From positions 1-6,531 of the forward strand of contig JAOUKW010000232.1 in assembly GCA_029882335.1 (NCBI GenBank): a stretch of 6,531 nucleotides of DNA. The letters are read 5' to 3'. Under the pieces are notes generated by a model. It was not told the DNA's origin and did not search any database. It worked only from the letters and a program-made list of their open reading frames with translations. Every line of letters starts with the position of its first letter. Position 1 is the stretch's first letter. The DNA comes from Candidatus Heimdallarchaeota archaeon. GTDB taxonomy: Archaea > Asgardarchaeota > Heimdallarchaeia > Heimdallarchaeales > Kariarchaeaceae. Positions 1 through 5,784 of this stretch are shown piece by piece. Made by a program: the position numbers and the translations under genes.

Positions 1-267
1 ATATTCGATTCTTTTACACCTGTGACTTCTACTCTTTTACCTTGGTTGATATTAATTGTGATTTTTCCTACAATTATTGCCTTTTTATCATATTTTGAGG
101 CGTTGAAGGATATTGATCCAAATCAAGCTTCTGCTTTATTAGTTCTTCAAGTTCTTGTGCCATTTTTAATTGATTATCTGATTTTTGATATTGTTTATGG
201 TATATTTACAATGATAGGGTCGTTAGTGATTATTATTTCAGTAGCAATTGTATTGAAAAATTCTTAA
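1..267 (+). CDS. EamA/DMT-superfamily transporter, C-terminal fragment
   Basis: The reading frame is open from the first base, so this is the C-terminal 88 residues of a protein that begins upstream of the window; the GTG at 22 is an internal valine, not a start. The fragment is almost entirely hydrophobic and holds about three membrane segments. Its layout matches the end of an EamA (drug/metabolite transporter) domain: a helix followed by a Tyr-Phe-x-Ala-Leu-Lys segment (usual form 'YxxALKxx'), a helix rich in Leu/Val with a proline (the 'xxxxxPVxAxL' helix), a short loop, and a last helix containing 'xxIGSLVIIIS', equivalent to the family's 'GAxLIxxGV'. Such proteins export small metabolites across the cytoplasmic membrane; the substrate cannot be told. 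The gene ends 12 nt before the convergent small gene. A T-rich stretch at 278-286 could end its transcript. Another multi-pass family cannot be excluded from a fragment. Confidence 0.65.
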   Translation: MFDSFTPVTSTLLPWLILIVIFPTIIAFLSYFEALKDIDPNQASALLVLQVLVPFLIDYLIFDIVYGIFTMIGSLVIIISVAIVLKNS

Positions 268-279
268 GAAACCATGATT

Positions 280-477
280 TTATTTTCCAAGTGCTGGAAA
301 TTTACCATAACCATCACAATTTTGTCCAAATTCATCATTTCGTCTGGTGCATGTACTTGTTTTCGTTATCCAGCCATTGCATAAACCACCTGTAGATGCA
401 TTTCCATCGAATTTATCACATGCACTTGTATAATTTTCGGTTTTACCCCCAGCGTTTGGTAAAGGAATTCCACTCAT
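280..477 (-). CDS. Small four-cysteine, glycine-rich protein of unknown function
   Basis: This 65-residue frame is the only sizeable one between the transporter end and the coiled-coil gene, and I do not recognise its family. It is rich in Gly, Asn, Thr and charged residues and has four cysteines (C20, C33, C43, C54) but no CxxC pair. No signal peptide or membrane segment is visible. The cysteines fall in two similar units: S-A-C...C-N-G-W (20-36) and S-T-C...C-D-G-Y (43-57), which suggests an internal duplication. The four cysteines could form disulfides or bind one metal ion; neither can be shown here. The ATG lies 21-34 nt downstream of a TATA-like element (498-511, minus strand) and has no Shine-Dalgarno motif, which fits a leaderless archaeal transcript. 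It is 92 nt downstream of the coiled-coil gene on the same strand. Its composition differs from its AT-driven neighbours, which argues for real coding, but a chance frame remains possible. Confidence 0.5.
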   Translation of the reverse strand: MSGIPLPNAGGKTENYTSACDKFDGNASTGGLCNGWITKTSTCTRRNDEFGQNCDGYGKFPALGK

Positions 478-497
478 CGGTCAATCTACTATCAACA

Positions 498-511
498 TTA
501 AATTATTTTAA
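498..511 (-). promoter_or_regulatory. Possible TATA box of the four-cysteine protein gene
   Basis: Read on the minus strand this is TTAAAATAATTTAA, 21-34 nt before the ATG at 477. The spacing fits an archaeal TATA box with a leaderless or near-leaderless start. The surrounding AT-richness makes chance matches common, so support is modest. Confidence 0.35.
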
Positions 512-569
512 TCCTTTGTCTTTCCAAATAAACCAATTTAAATATAGCTATTATGAATTTGACAATTTA

Positions 570-1886
570 TTAAGCAGGTTCCATTTTTCTATTTTTATTG
601 GATAATTCCCGATTCCGATCTTGTTTTTCTAAATTTTTCATCAGTTTTGTTGTGTTGTCTTTAGAATTGTTTATCTCATCTGATTCATCAAAATCGTCTT
701 CTACTTTAGTAAACAATTTTTCAATATTTTCTGATATATCTGATTTCTTAATGACATGTGATATTACAGGAGCTTTACTCTTCTGTTGATTTTCTTGAAT
801 AATTTGAACATTTGAGGTATTTGGAGTCTCTATCTTTTCTTCAATTTGATTAAGAAGGCTAGGTATTGTTTGATTCCTTGCAATTCTTCGTGTCTTATTA
901 TCTGAGGATTGTAATGGATTATTATCATTTATTTGCTCATTGTTATTTGAAATTTTATTTACCAAATTTTGAGCGTCCTGGGTTAATTTACCCTTCTTCT
1001 GAAGATCAATTATTTTATGAGCGAGAACTTTGAAATTTTGATTGAAAGTACGCTCACCCTGAATTATTACCTCTTTATACTTTAATTCATTTTTCAATGA
1101 TTCTATTTCTTTATATAACATTTCTTTGTCCTGATTTATTTTTTGGATTTGTTCGGATTTGCTATTTTCTTCATCTTTTAATCGATTAATTGTTTTTGTT
1201 AATTGTTGGTTTTCAGATTGCAATGATTGAAAAGCGTTTTTATGCTCTGCTAATTCAAGATCCTGATTAGTTTTCATTATTGCAATTTCGTTTTTCAATT
1301 TTTCAATCTGCTTTGTTGAGGTTTGTCTAGTTACTTCTAATTCTAAAACATCCATTTCTAAAGTTTCTAGTTGATCTAATTTGTCACCTACATGTTCTAT
1401 TGATTCAGATAGCACTTTCTCTTGTTGCTTGAGTTTTTCATTTAATATACTATTTTTCTCAATAAACTCATCAATTTGAGCTCTCTGATTTGTTAATAGG
1501 ATATCATTTGAATTTATTTCATCCTTTAATTGTTCTATTTTTTGAATTAACTCATCATTTACTTCTTTTTGATTTCCAAATTCTTCGATATTTGCATCTA
1601 AAATTTCTTGTTTTCTCTTGTATTCTTCAATTATATTCTTTTCATTTTCTTCAGCTTTTTCTACGATTTCATCAGTTTTATCTAACTCTGAAATAATATA
1701 TTGAAATTCACTTGCAAAACTAGTAAATAGGTCTCTAACCAATGGGTGTAGAATGTCCCAGTGTGTCCTAAGAAGGGCATCAAATTTACGATGTTCGTCA
1801 TTAAATCTTAGTAGATCATAACGGAGAGGTATTGGACGACTATAAACTTCCTCGTATCCTTTAAGTTCTTTATCAAGATTTCCCAT
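570..1886 (-). CDS. Long coiled-coil protein with disordered C-terminal tail, function unknown
   Basis: The 438-residue protein has three visible parts. Residues 1-68 are non-repetitive, with aromatic and proline residues (PIPLRYDLLRF, a lone Trp at 43), and look like a small helical domain. Residues about 70-312 form a long heptad-rich, Glu/Lys/Gln/Asn-rich coiled coil with only short breaks (for example around 103-110 and 163-170). Residues about 313-438 are polar, Asn/Ser/Asp/Lys-rich and probably disordered, holding two similar amphipathic segments (345-353 and 388-396). There are no cysteines, no signal peptide and no membrane helix, so it is likely cytoplasmic. The coil resembles SMC, tropomyosin or golgin-type rods only in composition; no ATPase motif is present. 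The ATG at 1886 is supported by a TATA-like box 23-30 nt upstream. It is transcribed away from the Cgi121-like gene, and the four-cysteine gene follows 92 nt downstream. A structural, tethering or partition role is possible but is inference only. Confidence 0.85.
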   Translation of the reverse strand: MGNLDKELKGYEEVYSRPIPLRYDLLRFNDEHRKFDALLRTHWDILHPLVRDLFTSFASEFQYIISELDKTDEIVEKAEENEKNIIEEYKRKQEILDANIEEFGNQKEVNDELIQKIEQLKDEINSNDILLTNQRAQIDEFIEKNSILNEKLKQQEKVLSESIEHVGDKLDQLETLEMDVLELEVTRQTSTKQIEKLKNEIAIMKTNQDLELAEHKNAFQSLQSENQQLTKTINRLKDEENSKSEQIQKINQDKEMLYKEIESLKNELKYKEVIIQGERTFNQNFKVLAHKIIDLQKKGKLTQDAQNLVNKISNNNEQINDNNPLQSSDNKTRRIARNQTIPSLLNQIEEKIETPNTSNVQIIQENQQKSKAPVISHVIKKSDISENIEKLFTKVEDDFDESDEINNSKDNTTKLMKNLEKQDRNRELSNKNRKMEPA

Positions 1887-2053
1887 CTTGGTACAAATTA
1901 ATATATGTATTTAAACAAAATAAATATATCCTTAATAAAACGATCTATTTCAATTATTTTTCTTTCAAGATTATTTCCCCTAAAAAAAAAATGTATTAAT
2001 TATTTGATATTAACAGTTTAAGCTATAAGTTAGAAATAATAAACTATAATATA
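1887..2053. promoter_or_regulatory. Divergent promoter region, coiled-coil gene / Cgi121-like gene
   Basis: This 167-nt AT-rich gap serves two divergent genes. For the minus-strand coiled-coil gene, GTTTAAATA (read on the minus strand, 1908-1916) lies about 23-30 nt before its ATG, the spacing expected of a TATA box with a leaderless start. For the Cgi121-like gene the candidate is weaker: CTATAAG around 2023-2029, some 25-30 nt before the ATG at 2054. A run of ten A at 1982-1991 is a T10 tract on the minus strand and could stop antisense transcription coming from the right, but this is speculation. No RNA gene is visible. Confidence 0.5.
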
Positions 2054-2518
2054 ATGAATTTACGAATTGGTGAAAAGAATTTCTATATTTCTTACCTTAT
2101 GGATATTTCTGATCCAATTTACATTAAGGATCGAGTATTAAGTTTAAAACATAATGCTGTTATCTTTGACACAAGAAATATAATATGTATGGAGCAAATA
2201 TATTTTGCACTTTGGAGAGTTCAAAGAGCTGTGAAACAACAAAATATGATCGCAAAGGATTGGGCAATTGAAGTTCTCCTTCAACTTTCTTGTACTAATC
2301 AAATTGAGATCGCATTACAATTTTTTAATGTTGATAAAAAGTCGAAGGATGTAATTATTATCCAGGAGGATATATACGAAGAGATGGGGAATAGCCTAGC
2401 TATAGATATAATTAATTTTAATCCCTCTATTGAATTTCTCAACTTTCATAATGTTCAAGATGATTATTGTAATTTTATTATTTCGAAAGGTGTTGAATTA
2501 CTTCTTAATCATACTTAG
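2054..2518 (+). CDS. Cgi121-like subunit of the KEOPS tRNA-modification complex
   Basis: In archaea and eukaryotes Cgi121 is the KEOPS subunit that contacts Bud32 and the tRNA 3' end, assisting Kae1 in making N6-threonylcarbamoyladenosine (t6A) at position 37 of ANN-decoding tRNAs. The 154-residue length fits archaeal members. The diagnostic middle is present: an N-A-V-I-F-D segment (34-39), a helix with M46-E-Q-I-Y-F-A-L and R-V-Q-R-A (55-59), then I-A-K-D-W-A-I-E-V-L-L-Q-L-S-C (66-80) and Q83-I-E-I-A-L, followed by a strand (K-D-V-I-I-I, 98-103). This matches the family pattern ALxxAxxxxxxxxxIAxxxxxELLLxLSGxRQIxxAI. Two usually conserved positions differ: the Gly after Leu-Ser is Cys80 and the Arg before Gln-Ile is Asn82. 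The gene stands alone, divergent from the coiled-coil gene, and its stop overlaps that of the convergent M48 gene. No other KEOPS gene lies in the window. The assignment rests on motif recognition. Confidence 0.72.
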   Translation: MNLRIGEKNFYISYLMDISDPIYIKDRVLSLKHNAVIFDTRNIICMEQIYFALWRVQRAVKQQNMIAKDWAIEVLLQLSCTNQIEIALQFFNVDKKSKDVIIIQEDIYEEMGNSLAIDIINFNPSIEFLNFHNVQDDYCNFIISKGVELLLNHT

Positions 2519-4926
2519 TTGATATAGACAAATTTCTTTCTATTACTCCACCAAATTCCAATTTTTGTAAATAGAGATACATGCTCTTTGGTTATTATTT
2601 CTATAGTTGGTAAGTTAAAATAAATATATTTTAAGTCGTCAAGTTCAAATGTATGATCTCCATCATGATCTCTGATAGAGAACTCGTTTTCATCAACCGA
2701 TGCAACTGTACCAGAAAGACTGACATCGAAATTTTGCTTGGTATAGAGATATATTCTTTTTCCAACAAGAAATTGAAGGAGAGCGAATTGTTTATCTAAA
2801 TGTGTTTTTCGTATTTCAAATCCTAATGGATTGAAACCGATAATTAAATCCTTACCGGTAAATTGTTTTTCTCCTATTGTGAAATTTGAAGATTTAAAAG
2901 AAGAAGTTATCTCTATATCATTTAATCTTTCTAGTTTGGTTAAACCTTTATTGAAAAATAATACTTCTTTACCTTTTAAGTCTGAAATGGCAGTAGATAG
3001 CATACCTAAATTACTTAACTTTATAGTTTTCTCCATATTATTAATCTTTCCGATTAATTGAGGTGATTGATCTTCATCTATCTCAAATCTCTCAAGCCTA
3101 AATATGCTTCCATCTTTTAGAAAATAATTTTCACCAGGGTAATATAGTTTGATTGTAGATTTCATCAAGTCAAATTCTGTATCATCTATTTTTCCAAAAT
3201 ATGGTGAGGAAACACTTGTTGTTTCAATTAGACTCACAAAAGTTCCATGTATTGCTTTTTTGTTGAAAGGATCATGAATAATGACCTGTTTTCCAATAAA
3301 ATTTTCATAACTTTCTTTCCAAGGATTATTTGATTTAACAATCTTCAATGCATCTTCTCCATGAAGATCCAAATATGATTTATCTAAAATTTTCATAACT
3401 TTCTTATCAAATTGATTTACCTGTTTTATAGCTTTTTTCCGTAAGCCAAAACCGAGTAACCTATAGGGTAGAAAAGCGAACTTTAAGGGATTCATTTTTT
3501 CTGATGTAAGTGCAATTATCCTATATGATGTTCTCGGATGTGATTGTAGAATATTTGAAAAAGCAGCACCCCTTGATGGAAATAAAATTTCACCGTATAA
3601 ATTTCGTGCCGCTTCAGCAGTGAATCTTTGTCTTTCATATTTTGTATATTGTTTATCAGTTAGCAGATTTACTGAAATCCCAAAGTCTGAGGCAACACCT
3701 GTATAGAATCCTTCAAGTTTATATAGAGCTCTACATAATTCATCTCCATAACCAATTTCCTTAGTTACTTTGTCTGCATGTCCCTCCAAAACTCTAACTA
3801 ATATTAGAAGTACAATAACTAATCCATAGCTAAAAAAGTAATAACCTACAAATTTTATATTCTCAATTGCATTGTTTGGTAGAAAAGTATAATCTAAAGT
3901 TGATGCAGGAAAACCAAGTGCTTTTTTAATTCCCAGCTCTAGAATACTTATTAGAAGCAGGATAATTACATGATTTTTGGCAGTGTGTGCGAGTTCGTGA
4001 GATACAATTCCATTGATATCTGCATCATCAAATTCTTCTAAATCTGAAGCCATAAAAGCAATTCTTTTATCAAAAAATGAGCCATAAGCAAAAGCGTTTA
4101 GAATTGGTGCTTTCATAAATCCAACCTTGATATTGTCCTTAATACCAATTTTTTCTGCAACATTCTTTACCTTTTGAATTATTTTTTCATCATTTACCGG
4201 TTTCACTCCAAATAATAAATCTAATAACCAGCCGGAAATTAAATACATAAATATCATCAATAAAATCATTGCTTCGTAGGTACCAAAATCTGCGAAAATG
4301 ACTCTAGCTTTCCATGCCCCTTGAATATTCAAATAATTATAACTATGATAGTTTCCATCAAGATCTGTAGGAAATGATTTAGCAATAAAGATATAGAGTA
4401 CTCCAAAGAGAAATAAATATAGCATTTGTGGTGAGGAGAATCGAGAAACAATGATAAATTTTCTACCAAAGAAAAAGAATGCTGTAGCCATAAATACATA
4501 GAAACTTACATTAAATGCAGCAGAAAAAATTTGATCATTTGGTAAATCTGGTTTATTGATTCTATCATATGCAACTTGGCCTATCTTTCCACCTAATATT
4601 ACTAAATAAGCAGCAGTTGATGATGCCATAAGTTTACCCCAAACAGGTGTATCCCAAATTCTAATAGTCTCAATAATCATGTATAAACTTAGTCCAAGGA
4701 GTATTCCTAAAACAAAATCATTAAAAATTAATGTTGTAATCCCTGTGATTAAAGACATAATCCAGAAAATCAACAAATCGGGTGTAGATTTATGTTTTAC
4801 ATAAACTCTGATTTCAGATAATGTAAATAATAATCCAAAGAAAGTAAATAATACACCAATTCCAATTATCCAGTGGGCTTCAATCCAATTCCACATTGAT
4901 GAAATAAAATCAATAAATGGTGACAT
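2515..4926 (-). CDS. M48 (HtpX-like) membrane zinc metallopeptidase with extra N- and C-terminal domains
   Basis: The protein has 803 residues from ATG 4926, far more than classical HtpX (about 290). Residues 18-240 hold about seven hydrophobic segments. The M48 catalytic domain follows: N-A-F-A-Y-G (277-282), zinc motif HELAH (H310, E311, H314), two more membrane segments (320-333, 358-380), third-ligand motif E-G-H-A-D (E381) and S-H-P...R (462-469), the family's usual 'THPxxxxRI'. All expected catalytic residues are present, so an active membrane protease with a cytoplasmic active site, for example in membrane protein turnover, is likely. Residues about 540-785 form a beta-rich extension with three segments starting Gly-Lys-[QER]-hydrophobic (543, 650, 720), reminiscent of Sm/SH3-type small barrels. 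An in-frame TTG at 4977 would add 17 residues; ATG was preferred because it precedes the first membrane segment and ATG starts are commoner. The last codon overlaps that of the Cgi121-like gene. Confidence 0.87.
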   Translation of the reverse strand: MSPFIDFISSMWNWIEAHWIIGIGVLFTFFGLLFTLSEIRVYVKHKSTPDLLIFWIMSLITGITTLIFNDFVLGILLGLSLYMIIETIRIWDTPVWGKLMASSTAAYLVILGGKIGQVAYDRINKPDLPNDQIFSAAFNVSFYVFMATAFFFFGRKFIIVSRFSSPQMLYLFLFGVLYIFIAKSFPTDLDGNYHSYNYLNIQGAWKARVIFADFGTYEAMILLMIFMYLISGWLLDLLFGVKPVNDEKIIQKVKNVAEKIGIKDNIKVGFMKAPILNAFAYGSFFDKRIAFMASDLEEFDDADINGIVSHELAHTAKNHVIILLLISILELGIKKALGFPASTLDYTFLPNNAIENIKFVGYYFFSYGLVIVLLILVRVLEGHADKVTKEIGYGDELCRALYKLEGFYTGVASDFGISVNLLTDKQYTKYERQRFTAEAARNLYGEILFPSRGAAFSNILQSHPRTSYRIIALTSEKMNPLKFAFLPYRLLGFGLRKKAIKQVNQFDKKVMKILDKSYLDLHGEDALKIVKSNNPWKESYENFIGKQVIIHDPFNKKAIHGTFVSLIETTSVSSPYFGKIDDTEFDLMKSTIKLYYPGENYFLKDGSIFRLERFEIDEDQSPQLIGKINNMEKTIKLSNLGMLSTAISDLKGKEVLFFNKGLTKLERLNDIEITSSFKSSNFTIGEKQFTGKDLIIGFNPLGFEIRKTHLDKQFALLQFLVGKRIYLYTKQNFDVSLSGTVASVDENEFSIRDHDGDHTFELDDLKYIYFNLPTIEIITKEHVSLFTKIGIWWSNRKKFVYIN

Positions 4927-5163
4927 AAATCCTGCATTCTCATTCAAGTATTTATGATACTCACTATCGGTCGACAATTATCGTGAAATATAAGAAATAT
5001 ATTTGTTAATTAAGAATCCTATGATAGAGTTTAAATGCCAAAATGATGAAAATTATATGTAGCTTAGGATTTAATCGGTTTAGATTTGTGCCCGAAACAA
5101 TCGATCTATTTAAATCAAAGTTATCACTCCCTAAAATTGTAGAATTAAATATGTGTGATTCGT
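4927..5163. promoter_or_regulatory. Divergent intergenic region, M48 peptidase / GcvH-like gene
   Basis: This stretch separates the two divergent genes (4978-5163 if the M48 gene starts at the TTG). On the minus strand an AAATATAT element around 4996-5003 is a TATA candidate that would place transcription start near 4975, giving a leader of about 50 nt before ATG 4926. On the plus strand TATTTAAAT at 5107-5115 is a TATA candidate for the GcvH-like gene, giving a leader of roughly 30 nt. A 7-bp inverted repeat, AATCCTA (5015-5021) and TAGGATT (5065-5071), lies between them and is of uncertain meaning. No tRNA or other RNA gene is visible. Confidence 0.45.
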
Positions 5164-5721
5164 ATGGTCAAGATAGGTAACTTCGAAGTAAAGGCAGAAT
5201 TATTATATTGGGATACATTTACTTGGATTGATAAAATTTCAGATAATGAATTATTTATAGGTTTATCTGATTATGGTCAACAAAAATTAAAAGATATTAC
5301 TGCACTTAGTGTTCCATCCAAAGGACAAAGATTTGCTGCAGGCAATGATATGCTAACAATAGAATCCATTTCTAAAGATCATGTTATTCGTTCTCCTGTC
5401 TCTTGTGTAATTCTGGAAACAAACTCTACAGTGGTAAATTCACCTGATTTATTGAATGAGGATGCTTTTGGAAATTGGATTCTTCGTGTTGAAGTGTTAG
5501 ATTTATCGGATTTAGATCAATTAATTGATGGAGAAGAAATGGCAGATGAGATTCTTGAGGAAGTTGGTATGGATAATCGATCCGATGGCTCAAGAACTTT
5601 TGATGATGATGATGATGATTTTGATTACGAAAATGAATTCTCATTTGATTCAGGTGATGATGATGATTATTACGATGATGGTGATGATGATGATGGTGAT
5701 TACTATGATGATGATTGGTAA
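5164..5721 (+). CDS. GcvH-like (lipoyl-domain fold) protein lacking the aligned lipoyl lysine, with poly-Asp tail
   Basis: Residues about 15-128 align along the whole glycine-cleavage H-protein domain: F-T-W-I (19-22), I-G-L-S-D-Y-G (32-38; family 'VGITDYAQ'), V-P-S-K-G-Q (50-55), I-E-S (66-68), S-P-V-S-C (77-81; family 'SPVSG'), N87, N-S-P-D-L-L-N (92-98) and N-W-I-L (104-107). H protein carries the aminomethyl group on a lipoyl-lysine in 'ESVKA'. Here the segment is E-S-I-S-K-D, with the same spacing to S-P-V-S, so Ser70 sits where Lys is expected and a Lys follows one residue later. It may therefore not be lipoylated, or it may use Lys71. After about residue 147 comes a 39-residue tail with 22 Asp plus Tyr, Phe and Gly, ending in Trp. 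Start ATG 5164 (185 aa) is preferred over GTG 5155. No other glycine-cleavage gene is in the window. A pyrimidine-rich stretch (5727-5751) follows the stop and may end transcription. Confidence 0.75.
   Translation: MVKIGNFEVKAELLYWDTFTWIDKISDNELFIGLSDYGQQKLKDITALSVPSKGQRFAAGNDMLTIESISKDHVIRSPVSCVILETNSTVVNSPDLLNEDAFGNWILRVEVLDLSDLDQLIDGEEMADEILEEVGMDNRSDGSRTFDDDDDDFDYENEFSFDSGDDDDYYDDGDDDDGDYYDDDW
5602..5718 (+). repeat. GAT trinucleotide-rich tract encoding the poly-Asp tail
   Basis: A perfect (GAT)6 run occupies 5602-5619. A second, interrupted GAT-rich block spans about 5656-5718, broken by GGT, TAT, TAC and TTC/TTT codons. Nearly all Asp codons are GAT, so the DNA is a low-complexity trinucleotide repeat that could expand or contract by slippage in units of one residue without breaking the frame. 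Confidence 0.85.
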
Positions 5722-5744
5722 TCAGATATTATCTTCCTATTATC

Positions 5745-5760
5745 TTTATTTATAAATAAA
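5745..5760 (+). promoter_or_regulatory. TATA box within a 16-bp perfect palindrome, upstream of the 5785 gene
   Basis: TTTATTTATAAATAAA is its own reverse complement. It contains TTTATAAATA (5749-5758), a good archaeal TATA box, centred about 31-32 nt before the ATG at 5785. That spacing fits a nearly leaderless transcript, so the gene downstream probably has its own promoter. Whether the palindrome is also a regulator site cannot be told. Confidence 0.55.
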
Positions 5761-5784
5761 TATATCAAAGCTAATTTGAACAAT

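Noticed and set aside
396..789. Two plus-strand open frames (396-605 and 598-789) opposite the four-cysteine and coiled-coil genes
   Set aside because: Phe/Ser/Leu-rich products typical of the antisense of Lys/Glu/Asn-rich coding DNA; no motifs.
1490..1696. Plus-strand hydrophobic open frame opposite the coiled-coil gene
   Set aside because: Antisense of a Glu/Lys-rich heptad region reads as Leu/Phe; an artefact of composition.
1982..1991. Run of ten A as a terminator or slippage site
   Set aside because: On the plus strand it is an A run between divergent promoters; only a speculative terminator for antisense transcription.
2831..3061. Plus-strand open frame opposite the M48 peptidase gene
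   Set aside because: No family features; lies entirely inside a clearly coding minus-strand gene.
5043..5049. ATGATGA, a perfect match to the C box of archaeal C/D guide RNAs
   Set aside because: No CTGA D box occurs at a suitable distance downstream and no C'/D' pair is present, so a chance match is more likely.
5015..5071. Inverted repeat AATCCTA / TAGGATT separated by 43 nt in the divergent promoter region
   Set aside because: Only 7 bp with no extension, a long spacer and AT-rich surroundings; not enough to call an operator or hairpin.
5426..5644. Minus-strand open frame rich in His and opposite the GcvH-like gene
   Set aside because: The His run is only the reverse reading of GAT repeats (ATC/CAT); no independent support.
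5525..5755. Open frame encoding long Met runs within the GcvH-like gene
   Set aside because: It is the ATG frame of the GAT repeat that encodes the poly-Asp tail; the H-protein homology fixes the other frame as coding.
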